64,000 nt of DNA from Methanoculleus formosensis (GCF_025384765.1 NZ_VHLL01000001.1:496001-560000); one strand, 5' to 3'; positions 8,079-16,608 are shown, counted from the first letter of the stretch. Numbers and translations are program-made. Notes: generated by a model from the sequence alone, not told the origin.

Positions 8079-8987
8079 TTAACTCTTGCCGTGCGCTTTC
8101 CAGCCGCGGGGATAGGTGCCGGGCTGCATCAGGACGGAGGTGGGCGCGACGACGAACCCCGGTTCCCCGGGCTTCAGCGCCGACGAATTGACGAGGCCCT
8201 TCCCGAGCCCGACGAGTTCGCCGCGCCCGGTCACGATCGCGACCGTCTCGCCCTTTGCAAATCCGCCCTCCTTCCCAACGACCCCCACTCCGGCAAGCAC
8301 CGCACCGTGGCAGACGGCATCGACGGCGGTGTCGCGGATGACGACCTTCGCAAGGTCGGCGACGGCGGCCGCCGCGGGGAGGATCATCCTCTGCAGGGGC
8401 TCATTCTCGCCCTCCCGGGCGACCGCAGCGGCATCGGCGAGTTCGTGGAGCGTGACGGCGGCGGTCTCGCCGAACGATCCCGAGCGAATTCTCCGGAGTT
8501 CCTCCATATGGGCGCAGGTCCCGATCGCGTAACCCAGGTGGATGCAGAGCGTCCGGATGTAGGTCCCGGCATCGCACCTGACCCGGAAGAGGACGAGCCG
8601 GCCATCCATATCCAGGATCTCGATCTCCTGAATCTTCCTGATCCGGAGGTTCCTCTTCACCGCGCTCTTTCTCGGCGGGCGCTGGTAGATCCGGCCGACG
8701 AACTCCGCTGCCGCCTGCTCCACGCTCTCCCGGGAGGCGTCGGCGTGGAGGCGCATCAGGCAGACATACTCCTTGTTGTGCGAGAGGAGGACGGGGGCGA
8801 GCCGGACGGCGCCGCCGAACATGACGACGAGCACCCCGGATACCTGCGGGTCGAGCGTCCCGGCGTGGCCGACCCGCCGCCCGAGGATATCCCCGACCCA
8901 GGCGGTCACCTGGTGGCTGCTCGGCCCCCGGGGCTTGTCGACGACGACGATCCCGGACTCCGGGATGGAATAGTCCTGGTCGGTCAT
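8079..8987 (-). CDS. cbf5: Cbf5/TruB-type tRNA and rRNA pseudouridine synthase
   Basis: A 302-residue protein with the N-terminal DKPRGPSSHQVTAWV segment and motif II GHAGTLDPQVSGVL, which holds the catalytic Asp. It also has RPPRKSAVKRNLR and RCDAGTYIRTLCIHLG, and a C-terminal PUA domain (VCHGAVLAGVG...VLMQPGTYPRGWKAHGK). Archaeal Cbf5 is the catalytic subunit of H/ACA RNPs and also makes tRNA Psi55. The stop of hemD lies only a few bases upstream, so the two genes are co-transcribed. In many archaea cbf5 closes the ribosomal spc operon; here it is about 47 kb from cmk. Confidence 0.95.
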   Translation of the reverse strand: MTDQDYSIPESGIVVVDKPRGPSSHQVTAWVGDILGRRVGHAGTLDPQVSGVLVVMFGGAVRLAPVLLSHNKEYVCLMRLHADASRESVEQAAAEFVGRIYQRPPRKSAVKRNLRIRKIQEIEILDMDGRLVLFRVRCDAGTYIRTLCIHLGYAIGTCAHMEELRRIRSGSFGETAAVTLHELADAAAVAREGENEPLQRMILPAAAAVADLAKVVIRDTAVDAVCHGAVLAGVGVVGKEGGFAKGETVAIVTGRGELVGLGKGLVNSSALKPGEPGFVVAPTSVLMQPGTYPRGWKAHGKS

Positions 8988-8991
8988 CTCC

Positions 8992-9672
8992 TCACCTGCC
9001 TTCCGCGTAGCGGTTCAGTGCTTCAAGCGTTCCCGCGAGTGACCCGTCCCCGACGACCGCCGGGGGATGCCCGCCCGCCCGCATGGCATCGGCGGTGATC
9101 TCGCCGATGGCGACGAGGAGGAGGTCGCCGCGGGGCTGCCACCGGGCTTCCCGGTAGGACATGGCGCTCGTGAAGAGGACGGCGTCGGCGGCGTCGAGCG
9201 CGAGTTCGGCACCGGTGGGGATGAGGGCGTAGACCCGTTCCTCCCGGACGGTCCCTCCCGCATCGGCGATCGCCCCGAGAAGGCCCGGGTTTGGGACGTC
9301 GGCCCGCGGGATCCCGACCGTCCGGCCCCGGAGCCACTCTCCGAGGTAGGGGACGAAGTCACGGGAGTAGAACGTGGGGAGAACCTCCGCCTCGATCCCG
9401 AACCCCCGGAGGACTTCGGCGGTCTTCGGCCCGATCGCGATCACCCGCGGCCACCGTTCGAGTTTCGGCCCGACGATCGCCGCCGGGAGGGCGCTTGAGA
9501 AGAAGAGGCATTCGAACTCGCCGCGGTGGACGGCCTCGACGAACGTATCGACCCGCTCGGGCCGCAGATCCGCCCGGAGGGGTGAGACCGTGTAGCAGTC
9601 GTGACCATAGGTTGCGCAGAGGGCGCGGTCTCCCGCCGCCTTGTTCTCGAGCCGGGTGATGGCGATCTTCAT
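8992..9672 (-). CDS. hemD: Uroporphyrinogen-III synthase
   Basis: The 226-residue protein begins MKIAITRLENKA, as HemD proteins often do, and shows the two-domain pattern with FFSSALPAAIV, AIGPKTAEVLRGFG and a second-domain VLFTSAMSYREA, ending with VAIGEITADAMRAGG. HemD closes hydroxymethylbilane to uroporphyrinogen III, the precursor of sirohydrochlorin, F430, B12 and archaeal heme. It heads a two-gene operon with cbf5. The divergent permease gene begins within about 90 bases. Confidence 0.9.
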   Translation of the reverse strand: MKIAITRLENKAAGDRALCATYGHDCYTVSPLRADLRPERVDTFVEAVHRGEFECLFFSSALPAAIVGPKLERWPRVIAIGPKTAEVLRGFGIEAEVLPTFYSRDFVPYLGEWLRGRTVGIPRADVPNPGLLGAIADAGGTVREERVYALIPTGAELALDAADAVLFTSAMSYREARWQPRGDLLLVAIGEITADAMRAGGHPPAVVGDGSLAGTLEALNRYAEGR

Positions 9673-9760
9673 CGTTACAACCTTCGCCCCGGTGGAATAT
9701 GACTGTATCGGGAACGCAATTCGGTTGATTTATCCCCGCCCGCTTCGACCGTTATTTCAC

Positions 9761-10972
9761 GTGCTCGCGAGTATCGTGCTTGGGACAGTGGTCGGCATCG
9801 GTTGCGGCGCCGTGAGCGGCCTCGTTCCCGGGATCCATGCAAACACCGTGGCGGGCGTCCTCCTCTCCCTCCAGGCGCTCCTGCTCGCCTGGTTCGATCC
9901 GGTCTTCATCGCCTCGGCCATGTTCTCCACGCTCGTTACGCATACGTTCCTCGACAACGTCCCGGGCACCTTCCTCGGCATCCCCGACGCCGACACATCG
10001 CTTGCGGTCCTCCCCGCGCATGCCCTCTGCCTCGAGGGCCGGGGAGAGGAGGCCGTCAGGATATCGGCTCTCGGGAGCGCCGCAGGCGTCGCCTTCTCCC
10101 TCCCGCTCGGGCTGGCGTTCGTCCTCTTCCTCCCCGCGCTCCAGCCGGCGATCGACTGGGGGATCGGTCTTGTCATCCTCGCCGTCGCCGGCTACCTCAT
10201 CGTCGTCTCCGAATCCCCCGGGTGGGCGCTTGCGGTCTTTGCGGTATCCGGGCTCCTCGGGCTCTTCTCGCTCGGCTACTCCTTCCTCGCCTGGCCGACG
10301 GGCGGCGAGTCCGGGGTGCTGATGCCTCTCCTCTCCGGGCTCTTCGGGATCGCGGTCCTCCTCCATGCATCGCACGGGGCGATGCCTGAGCAGCGCTTCT
10401 CGGGGATCGCCCTCCCCGCGGGCGCACTCCGGCGGGGCTCCCTCCTCGGCTCGGCCGCCGGTGCTCTCGTCGGCTGGCTCCCGGGCCTCTCGAGCGCCAC
10501 GGCGAACGCACTTCTCACCTCGGTCGTCGGCTACGACTCGAACCCCCGGGAGTACATCCTTGCGACGAGCGCCGCAAACACCGTGAACGCCTTCCTCGGG
10601 CTTGCGGCATTCTACGCCATAGCCCGGACGCGGAGCGGAGTGATGGCGGCGATCGGGGCGCTCGAGGAGCTCCCGCCGGCGACCGCCATCCTTCTTGCGG
10701 GTGCGCTGGCCGCGATCGGCGCCTACCTCCTCACCATCCGCCTCTCGTCGATGGCTGCGTGGTTCTCCGGCGTGAACACCACGTTGCTCAACCACGCCGT
10801 CATCGTCTTCGTCGCCCTCCTCTCCCTCTTCCTCTGCGGCCCGTTCGGGGTGCTCGTCCTCCTGCTCGCGACAGCCGTCGGTTACGTCCCGACTCTCGTC
10901 AACGTCCGCCGGGTCTACTGCATGGGGGCAATCATGGTCCCGGTGATGGTCTACTCCTTCGGTCTTGCCTGA
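9761..10972 (+). CDS. TctA/DUF112-family membrane permease
   Basis: The 403-residue protein, counted from GTG 9761, has about ten hydrophobic segments and the glycine-rich family motifs GIGCGAVSGLVPGIHANT, DNVPGTFLGIPDADT and GWLPGLSSATANA. These mark the archaeal branch of the tripartite tricarboxylate transporter TctA-like permeases. The frame is open from 9641, but that region overlaps the start of hemD and reads poorly. A TATA-like TTTATCC near 9730 would place the transcript start close to 9755, so GTG 9761 is preferred. No TctB/TctC partners are near; the substrate is unknown. Confidence 0.78.
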   Translation: MLASIVLGTVVGIGCGAVSGLVPGIHANTVAGVLLSLQALLLAWFDPVFIASAMFSTLVTHTFLDNVPGTFLGIPDADTSLAVLPAHALCLEGRGEEAVRISALGSAAGVAFSLPLGLAFVLFLPALQPAIDWGIGLVILAVAGYLIVVSESPGWALAVFAVSGLLGLFSLGYSFLAWPTGGESGVLMPLLSGLFGIAVLLHASHGAMPEQRFSGIALPAGALRRGSLLGSAAGALVGWLPGLSSATANALLTSVVGYDSNPREYILATSAANTVNAFLGLAAFYAIARTRSGVMAAIGALEELPPATAILLAGALAAIGAYLLTIRLSSMAAWFSGVNTTLLNHAVIVFVALLSLFLCGPFGVLVLLLATAVGYVPTLVNVRRVYCMGAIMVPVMVYSFGLA

Positions 10973-11006
10973 CGCTCTTATATCGACTGCCTCCCAATAC
11001 CGTACC

Positions 11007-11867
11007 ATGCTACAGCGCTACTGGTTCGGGGAGATCGACGAGGGGGGGTGCCGGGGGGCCGGCACCGATCCGGCCGCGCTCGCCGAGCGGGCTGCCGCGC
11101 TCCGCACCGGTATGGAGTCCTACGTCCCTATCGACTGGGAGGCTGCCCGGGACTGCGGGGTCGTCCGGACCCGGGAGGAGTACGTCGACCTGCTCCGCTC
11201 CGTCTGCACCGTCCTTGCCCGGCAGAAGATCGCCCGGGCATACCAGGGCCGGGACGTCGAACTCCTCCAGATGGTCAGGATGCTCGACGAGCTCGACAAC
11301 GTCATCAACCTCCTCTCGGAACGTGCAGCGGAGTGGTACCAGGTCACGAACCCCTCGTTCTCCCGGAAGTACCGCAGCCTCCCGGCGAAGAAGATGCTCG
11401 GCATCGTCCGGAAAGGGGCGCGGGGCGGGTTATCGGACGTCGCCGACGAGATCGAGCGGCTCGCCGGGACGAGAACCCGCCTGATGCGGGAGGTCTCGGC
11501 CCGGGCCGACGAGGTGATGCCGAATACGAGCGCCCTCATCGGCGGGCTGGTCGCGGCCCGGCTCCTCTCCCGTGCGGGAGGGCTTGCCACACTCGCGAGG
11601 ATGCCGGGGAGCACCATCCAGGTTCTCGGCTCGGAGCGGGCGCTCTTCTCGCACCTCCGGGGCGGGACACCGCCGCCGAAGCACGGGATCATCTTCCAGC
11701 ACCGCCGGGTCCACAACGCCCCGAAGGATGTGCGGGGGCGGGTGGCCCGGGTGCTCTCGGCGAAACTCGCCATCGCCGCCCGGCTCGACTACTACCGGGG
11801 CGAGGCGGTGCCGGAGTTCCTCGAGGGCGCCCAGGCGCGGATCGACGAGGCGGGGGTCGAGGCATGA
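11007..11867 (+). CDS. nop5: Nop5 (Nop56/58), C/D box RNP core protein
   Basis: A 286-residue protein with the coiled-coil region and a Nop domain: GSTIQVLGSERALFSHLRG followed by TPPPKHGIIFQHRRVHNAP and AARLDYYRG. It bridges L7Ae and fibrillarin on C/D guide RNAs. The start is set at ATG 11007 because a TATA box (CTTATATC, 10977-10984) lies about 25 bases upstream, giving a leaderless mRNA; frames further upstream precede that start. At 286 residues it is shorter than many archaeal Nop5 proteins, mostly at the N-terminus. The stop overlaps the fibrillarin start as ATGA. Confidence 0.94.
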   Translation: MLQRYWFGEIDEGGCRGAGTDPAALAERAAALRTGMESYVPIDWEAARDCGVVRTREEYVDLLRSVCTVLARQKIARAYQGRDVELLQMVRMLDELDNVINLLSERAAEWYQVTNPSFSRKYRSLPAKKMLGIVRKGARGGLSDVADEIERLAGTRTRLMREVSARADEVMPNTSALIGGLVAARLLSRAGGLATLARMPGSTIQVLGSERALFSHLRGGTPPPKHGIIFQHRRVHNAPKDVRGRVARVLSAKLAIAARLDYYRGEAVPEFLEGAQARIDEAGVEA

Positions 11868-12466
11868 TCCGGCTCGGGAACATGCTGGTCTCGCCCGGCG
11901 AGGGCGGGGTCTACGGGGAGCGGACGCTCGACGGCTACCGGGTCTGGGACCCCTACCGGAGCAAGCTTGCGGCGCTCTACACCCTCGGCGGCGGGGTGGA
12001 ACTGACGCCGGAGATGAGGGTGCTCTACCTCGGTGCGGCGAACGGAACCACGGTCTCGCACGTCGCCGACTACGTCGAGACGGTCTACGCGGTGGAGTTT
12101 GCGCCCCGGCCGATGCAGGATCTCCTCGAGGTGGCCCGCCGGAGGAAGAACATCGTCTCGATCATGGCCGACGCGAACCGTCCGGACGAGTATGCACCGT
12201 TCATGGAGGCGGTCGACCTCCTCTACCAGGACGTGGCGCAGCCGAACCAGGTCGAGATCGCGATGAAGAACATCGTCTTCCTCAAACCGGGCGGCCATCT
12301 CATCCTGATGCTCAAGACCCGGAGCGTGGACGTCCGGCAGGACCCGGCCGAGGTGCTCGCCGGGGCGCGGGCCGGGCTTGAGCAGCGCCTCAATATCGCG
12401 GATGTCCGGTGGCTCGAGCCCTACCACCACGATCATGCCGCGATCGTCTGCACCCTCCGGGAGTAG
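11864..12466 (+). CDS. flpA: Fibrillarin-like rRNA/tRNA 2'-O-methyltransferase
   Basis: The 200-residue SAM-dependent methyltransferase has the fibrillarin pattern: VWDPYRSKLAALYTLGG, motif I VLYLGAANGTTVSHVAD, YAVEFAPRPMQDLL, DLLYQDVAQPNQ, and a C-terminal EPYHHDHAAIV. It methylates ribose 2'-OH groups as the catalytic part of C/D RNPs. It is translationally coupled to nop5 by a 4-base ATGA overlap, the usual archaeal pair. Confidence 0.96.
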   Translation: MIRLGNMLVSPGEGGVYGERTLDGYRVWDPYRSKLAALYTLGGGVELTPEMRVLYLGAANGTTVSHVADYVETVYAVEFAPRPMQDLLEVARRRKNIVSIMADANRPDEYAPFMEAVDLLYQDVAQPNQVEIAMKNIVFLKPGGHLILMLKTRSVDVRQDPAEVLAGARAGLEQRLNIADVRWLEPYHHDHAAIVCTLRE

Positions 12467-12497
12467 TATATATTAGAGGGGAGAGCGACTCCATCAC

Positions 12498-13232
12498 ATG
12501 GACCGGGTAGTCTTCAACCCCTTCTCCCCGCTGCTGCTCCTCTTCTTCGTCGGGCTGCTGGTTCTCTTTCTCCTCGCCGTCATCGTCTTTCCGATCCTTT
12601 TTTTAACCGCGATCGGGGCAACGTTCACGCGGCTCGGGTTTTCCTGGTGGCAGGCGCTCCTCATCCTCATCCTGACGCTTGTCGGGAGTTTCATCAATAT
12701 CCCGGTGAAGACGCTTGAGGGCCGGCCGGGGGTGCCGGCCTACGACCGCTACGCCGTGATGTACGGGCGGCTCTACCGCATCCCGCAGCAGGCGCCGCGG
12801 ACGGTCCTCGCGGTCAACGTCGGCGGCGCAGTGATCCCTGTCCTGATATCGCTCTACCTGCTCTATGACTCGGTCGTTCTCAGCGGCGGCTACCAGCTCT
12901 TCGCCCTCGCTCTCATCGGGGTCGCGGTCGTGACGGTCGTAACAAAACTCGTCGCCCGCCCGGTGCCCGGCCTCGGGATCGCGACGCCGTTCTTCATCCC
13001 GCCGCTCGCGGCGCTCTTTGCGGCGCTGATCCTCTCGCTCTTTGCGGGCGGCGTCCCGGCCGCGGCGGTGATCATCGCCTACGTGAGCGGGACGCTCGGC
13101 ACCCTGATCGGGGCGGACCTCCTGAACCTCAACCATATCGCGGAACTGGGGGCGCCGATGGCGAGCATCGGGGGAGCGGGGACGTTTGATGGGATCTTTT
13201 TAACCGGGATCATCGCGGCGCTGCTGGCATGA
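12498..13232 (+). CDS. DUF1614 family membrane protein
   Basis: A 244-residue protein with about seven hydrophobic segments. The conserved middle (FINIPVKTLEG, VNVGGAVIPVLISLYLL) and C-terminal GTLIGADLLNLNHIAELGAP followed by SIGGAGTFDGIFLTGI match the DUF1614 family, whose function is unknown. A strong TATA box (AGTATATATTA, near 12464-12474) overlaps the end of flpA, so the gene has its own promoter with a very short leader. Family assignment is by recognition only. Confidence 0.8.
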   Translation: MDRVVFNPFSPLLLLFFVGLLVLFLLAVIVFPILFLTAIGATFTRLGFSWWQALLILILTLVGSFINIPVKTLEGRPGVPAYDRYAVMYGRLYRIPQQAPRTVLAVNVGGAVIPVLISLYLLYDSVVLSGGYQLFALALIGVAVVTVVTKLVARPVPGLGIATPFFIPPLAALFAALILSLFAGGVPAAAVIIAYVSGTLGTLIGADLLNLNHIAELGAPMASIGGAGTFDGIFLTGIIAALLA

Positions 13233-13590
13233 GGACGGGGTTGTGGGTGCTGCTTGATTATTTTGATGTATGAAGTTAGAGGGCCCATCTGGTTTTGGTT
13301 TGCGGGTGGATGCATACTTCAAGACATCGAATGATTTCATGCACCTCAAGTTGCCTCATGCAGAAGCGCATGAAGATCGTCGTGTAGTTATTAGCGCTTT
13401 CCTTGAACGGCATGCTGGATTACGAAGCCCTCCATCGACGCTATGAAAGGATGGGCCTGATGGGAGATGCAGGGCGAAAGCGAATATGCAGTTAGTAAGG
13501 TCGTATGGTGCTATGCAACCCTAACACATATTAATACGGTGAGAGATACCATAACCAAAAGCCAAAAAGATACGTGGGGATGATGTAGAT
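13233..13590. other. Lower-GC intergenic region, no recognisable gene
   Basis: About 360 bases without a supported gene. Composition shifts to more A/T than the flanks. Short open stretches (for example around 13400-13470) lack a good start and match no family I recognise; they may be decayed remnants. It marks the left edge of an apparent acquired island running to about 14.7 kb. Confidence 0.35.
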
Positions 13591-13752
13591 ATGGCCCAGA
13601 AAATTGAATTAGGCCTCTACCTGGAAGGGGATGACGCACGCCGTTTCGAGAGATATATGGCGGACCCCGACTGCTATGACACTCCGGAAGGCCGGAAGAT
13701 GACCCGGTGGGTACGTGACCACGGAGAGGAACTTGTAAAATCCATCCGCTAA
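13591..13752 (+). CDS. 53-residue protein, possible antitoxin partner of the downstream GNAT protein
   Basis: ATG 13591 opens a 53-codon frame encoding MAQKIELGLYLEGDDARRFE, then a charged helix and TPEGRKMTRWVRDHGEELVKS. It begins 8 bases after GGGATGATG and stops 38 bases before a GNAT gene on the same strand. An N-terminal strand followed by helices would fit a small ribbon-helix-helix protein, which is what precedes TacT-type acetyltransferase toxins. I do not recognise the family. Coding potential is moderate. Confidence 0.5.
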   Translation: MAQKIELGLYLEGDDARRFERYMADPDCYDTPEGRKMTRWVRDHGEELVKSIR

Positions 13753-13790
13753 AAACTCTCTTCACTTGTATCTATTTTTGCGCGATCAAA

Positions 13791-14342
13791 ATGCCTTCCA
13801 GGAACTTCCCCGCGACCCCGGACATCAGGTTACCGGAGATATCTCTATCGAATATATCCTTTGAGCATCTCGCCACACGTCATGATACTTCATCTTTTTC
13901 CTGCACACATCAGGAACTTACTGACTACCTGACCAATGATGCACAGAAAAACCAGGATGCCCACGTCGCCGCTACTTATCTCGCCATCTACAAAGGAGGG
14001 TGTGTCGGATACTTCTCGCTCCTCAATGATAGTATCATCAAGAAGGACATTGATCCCGAGGACGACAAAGATTGGTATAACCACTCCTATTATCCTGCAA
14101 TCAAAATTGCCCGGTTCGCCGCACATCAGGAATACGAGGGAAGAGGTGTTGGGCGAGCCATGTTAACCGCGATAAGGTCGATAGCAATAACTGTATCAAA
14201 GTATTCCGGATGTTGCGTTCTCACTGTCGATGCCAAACCTGGTGCTGAACTGTTTTATGAACGCTTTGGATTTCATAGGGCCTTGAAAACGAAAAAGAAG
14301 AACACTATACCGATGTACCGATGTAACATCTTCAGAAGATAA
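13791..14342 (+). CDS. GNAT acetyltransferase, TacT-like (possible toxin)
   Basis: The 183-residue GNAT-fold protein has the substrate strand ARFAAHQEYEGRGVGRAML, which contains the acetyl-CoA pyrophosphate loop (GRGVG), and the C-terminal FYERFGFHRAL found in TacT/AtaT-type toxins that acetylate aminoacyl-tRNA. The N-terminal half, with THQELTDYLTNDAQ and ATYLAIYKGGCVGYFSL, also fits that branch. Its codon usage is more A/T-rich than its neighbours. The 53-codon frame upstream may encode the antitoxin. It could instead be an ordinary small-molecule or protein acetyltransferase. Confidence 0.75.
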   Translation: MPSRNFPATPDIRLPEISLSNISFEHLATRHDTSSFSCTHQELTDYLTNDAQKNQDAHVAATYLAIYKGGCVGYFSLLNDSIIKKDIDPEDDKDWYNHSYYPAIKIARFAAHQEYEGRGVGRAMLTAIRSIAITVSKYSGCCVLTVDAKPGAELFYERFGFHRALKTKKKNTIPMYRCNIFRR

Positions 14343-14344
14343 CT

Positions 14345-14471
14345 GTGAATCTCTGCCACAATGATCATAGAGGTGCTCTTTGACCATGTCGACGTATCCC
14401 AGGGCCTGAAGATTCTTCACCAGCTGGTTCCATGAGACTGGTCTGATCCTATGCTCCGGCACCTGTATCAA
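14345..14471 (-). pseudogene. Truncated hicA toxin remnant
   Basis: Following HicB on the minus strand, a frame from ATG 14471 reads MIQVPEHRIRPVSWNQLVKN then LQALGY, which looks like the first strand and helix of a HicA mRNA interferase. The glycine-serine-histidine (GSHH-like) catalytic segment that should follow is absent. The frame then runs into sequence antisense to the GNAT gene. The start overlaps the hicB stop by 23 bases, as in intact hicBA operons. A broken hicA is the best explanation. Confidence 0.45.
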
Positions 14472-14721
14472 CCCTGGCGACCTCTCCTACCGTGCGGCCG
14501 GCGATTGGAGGTATCGGGAGGCCACGCCGGAGTCGTATAACCAGCCATTCGTCGATGACGCTGGCAAGGTTTCTCCTGCACTCCTCAAGCGTTCTGCCGG
14601 TTGCAAAGACCCCGGGAAGCTCCGGGATCTCTCCGTAATACGGTTCGTCGTCCTCGATGATCTCGTAGCGGGCGTGTTCGAGTGCCGCATTGATGTACTC
14701 AAGGATCATTGCGTGCTTCAA
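14449..14721 (-). CDS. HicB-like antitoxin (orphan)
   Basis: The 90-residue protein has the HicB partial RNase H-like core: YEIIEDDEPYYGEIPELPGV, ATGRTLEECRRNLASVIDEW and a short RRGLPIPPI tail. HicB antitoxins neutralise HicA. Here the following hicA frame is truncated, so HicB may be orphaned or serve only as a regulator. Confidence 0.83.
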   Translation of the reverse strand: MKHAMILEYINAALEHARYEIIEDDEPYYGEIPELPGVFATGRTLEECRRNLASVIDEWLVIRLRRGLPIPPIAGRTVGEVARVDTGAGA

Positions 14722-14816
14722 TGGGATTGCCCCCGCATATAGGATTTTGCTTTTCCTGGTCGGGCGGGATCACGACTGCTGTTGTTGAGCCGATTCTTCG
14801 GGGTGGCCCCGATGTG

Positions 14817-15659
14817 CTACGGGTGCGCTTCACTCCCGGCACGGTCTTCCCAGAGCCCGGCAAAGACCCGCACCTGCCGGGTGTAGACGTCCACCGAGTC
14901 ATCCTTGTACTCGAGCGTCGTCGGGACAGTGGGGTGCCGCCGCAGCCGGGCAACGACCGCCGCAAGATCGAGGCCGCCCTCGGGGTGGTCGAGTTCGAGG
15001 TGCTCGTCGGTGATCGAGCCCCGCCGGATGTTCGAGAGGTGGTGGAGAGCCACGTTGAGTTCCTCGAACTGTTCCAGTTCATCCAGGAACGAGAGGCGGC
15101 GGTGGTTTGCGGTGCAGGCGAGGTGGGGAAAGTCGAGGCAGAACCGGGTGATCTTTTCGCCCGCAAGCGCCGTGAGTTCTCCGGCGGTGTTCCCAAGGAG
15201 GGGGTAGCCGGCGTAGACGGCGGGGAGGTTTTCGAGGGCGAAGCGGGGATCGTTATGGCGGTCGAGGAAGTGGGCGAATGTCTCGATGGCAGCGAGCCGT
15301 CCCCCCGGCTCGAACCTCCCCGCGTGGAGGACGATCGTCTCCGCGCCGAGGATGTCGGCGGCCTCAAGGGTCTGCCGCATCGCCTCTTCTATATATTCCT
15401 CGATCTCCTTCGCCGGCCGGTCGTCGTATGCCGCCGGGGCGCAGGGGTTGACGCCGTGGCTGTGGTGGGGCGCGTGGACGACCGAAGGGATGCCGGATGC
15501 GGCGACCCGGTCGAGGCGTTCCCGGAAGACCGGCCGGGGCAGGGGGACGGCCTGCACCTGGATGTGGCGGATTGCGCCGTCGTCGTAGAGGCCCGCGAGC
15601 AGGGCAAGCGTCTCTTCGTCGTCGAGGCGCACGGTGCCGCCGAGATTGTGATCAATCAT
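14817..15659 (-). CDS. Sugar phosphate isomerase/epimerase-like TIM-barrel protein
   Basis: A 280-residue protein of the xylose isomerase-like / AP endonuclease family 2 superfamily. Metal-binding residues are suggested by VVHAPHHSHGVNP, ETIVLHAGRF, FALENLP and FCLDFPHLACT, the usual His and Glu/Asp positions at strand ends. Members isomerise sugars or repair DNA; the exact reaction cannot be read from the sequence. It is flanked by hicB downstream and tRNA-Gln upstream, on the same strand, with no clear operon. Confidence 0.75.
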   Translation of the reverse strand: MIDHNLGGTVRLDDEETLALLAGLYDDGAIRHIQVQAVPLPRPVFRERLDRVAASGIPSVVHAPHHSHGVNPCAPAAYDDRPAKEIEEYIEEAMRQTLEAADILGAETIVLHAGRFEPGGRLAAIETFAHFLDRHNDPRFALENLPAVYAGYPLLGNTAGELTALAGEKITRFCLDFPHLACTANHRRLSFLDELEQFEELNVALHHLSNIRRGSITDEHLELDHPEGGLDLAAVVARLRRHPTVPTTLEYKDDSVDVYTRQVRVFAGLWEDRAGSEAHP

Positions 15660-15707
15660 ATACCACCCTCCGGTGTATGCCGTTTGTAGACGGAGAAAAA
15701 GATTGAG

Positions 15708-15780
15708 TAGCCCGGAGCAGATTCGAACTGCTGTCGCGAGATCCAGAGTCTCACATGATTGACCGCTACACTACCGGGCT
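15708..15780 (-). tRNA. tRNA-Gln (anticodon CTG)
   Basis: A 73-base cloverleaf on the minus strand: acceptor AGCCCGG/CCGGGCT, anticodon loop CTCTGGA with anticodon CTG, T-loop GTTCGAATC, discriminator A, no encoded CCA. Confidence 0.95.
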
Positions 15781-15832
15781 ATTGGGCTCTAAAATGTTGT
15801 CTGTGAATCTTAATTAAAGTGACGGCCGGGGT

Positions 15833-16558
15833 TTATGCCCCGGACGAGCGCGGGCACTTTCCGCAGGCCCGGCAGACTTCGACAACAGGCCGGATATCGG
15901 CGCCTGATCTGCAAAACGGCTCGATATCGTTGATATCCCGGCGGTAGTAGACGTGGGGGACGAGCGCGATGTGGGTGTAGCGCCCGCAGGGGACGCCGAG
16001 CCTATCTGCGATCATCCTCTGGAGGCGGACGAGCGCGTACATATTGGAGCCGGCGGCGGAGAGGATGTCGTTGCTCCTGAAGACGACCTTCATCTGGAGT
16101 TTCCCGTCCCGCAGCAGGCACTGGACGAGCTGGAGGCAGGGGCAGTCGTCGAGGTTCTCGTCGACGACCGGGTTCCAGGTGATCGCGACCGCCCGCCGGG
16201 AGTTCGGGGCGGCGGCGAGCTTCCGGGCGATGTAGTCGATCTGGTCGATGTGGACGTCCTCGCCGTTCACCGTGAGGGTTTCGCCCCAGTCGAAGAGCCG
16301 CCGGTGGTAGTCGTACTCGAACTTCGCGTCGGAACCCTTGAGGAGGTTCTCGGCGTAGACGTCCAGGAACCGCTGCTGGAACCTTGAGGCGGGGCTTGCC
16401 ATCGGCTCGCTCTCCGGCGACTCCACCTCGAGCGCGAGTTCCTCGCACTCGATCGTCGCCTCGTCGTTCTCCGTATCCAGCACCCATCCCTTCTCGAGGA
16501 CGGTCCTGACCGCCAGTTCGTGTGCCCGTGCGAGCGTAGGCGCCCGAATGATCCGCAT
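15833..16558 (-). CDS. thyA: Archaeal (methanogen-type) thymidylate synthase
   Basis: A 241-residue protein of the archaeal ThyA branch. Recognisable elements are the DCPCLQLVQ loop, where Cys141 should be the nucleophile (equivalent to the PCH motif), FRSNDILSAAGSNMYALV for dUMP binding, and YTHIALVPHVYYRRDINDIE. It would methylate dUMP to dTMP with a methylene-pterin donor. The last 25 residues hold CRACGKC plus another Cys, an unusual Cys-rich tail. A TATA-like element at 16609-16618 (read on this strand) lies about 50 bases upstream of the ATG. The dUTPase at 31.7 kb supplies dUMP. Confidence 0.9.
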   Translation of the reverse strand: MRIIRAPTLARAHELAVRTVLEKGWVLDTENDEATIECEELALEVESPESEPMASPASRFQQRFLDVYAENLLKGSDAKFEYDYHRRLFDWGETLTVNGEDVHIDQIDYIARKLAAAPNSRRAVAITWNPVVDENLDDCPCLQLVQCLLRDGKLQMKVVFRSNDILSAAGSNMYALVRLQRMIADRLGVPCGRYTHIALVPHVYYRRDINDIEPFCRSGADIRPVVEVCRACGKCPRSSGA

Positions 16559-16608
16559 GGAGAATAGTTTGCAGGCCGGGGTAGAAAAGGCTCCCCACTG
16601 GGAACGGT

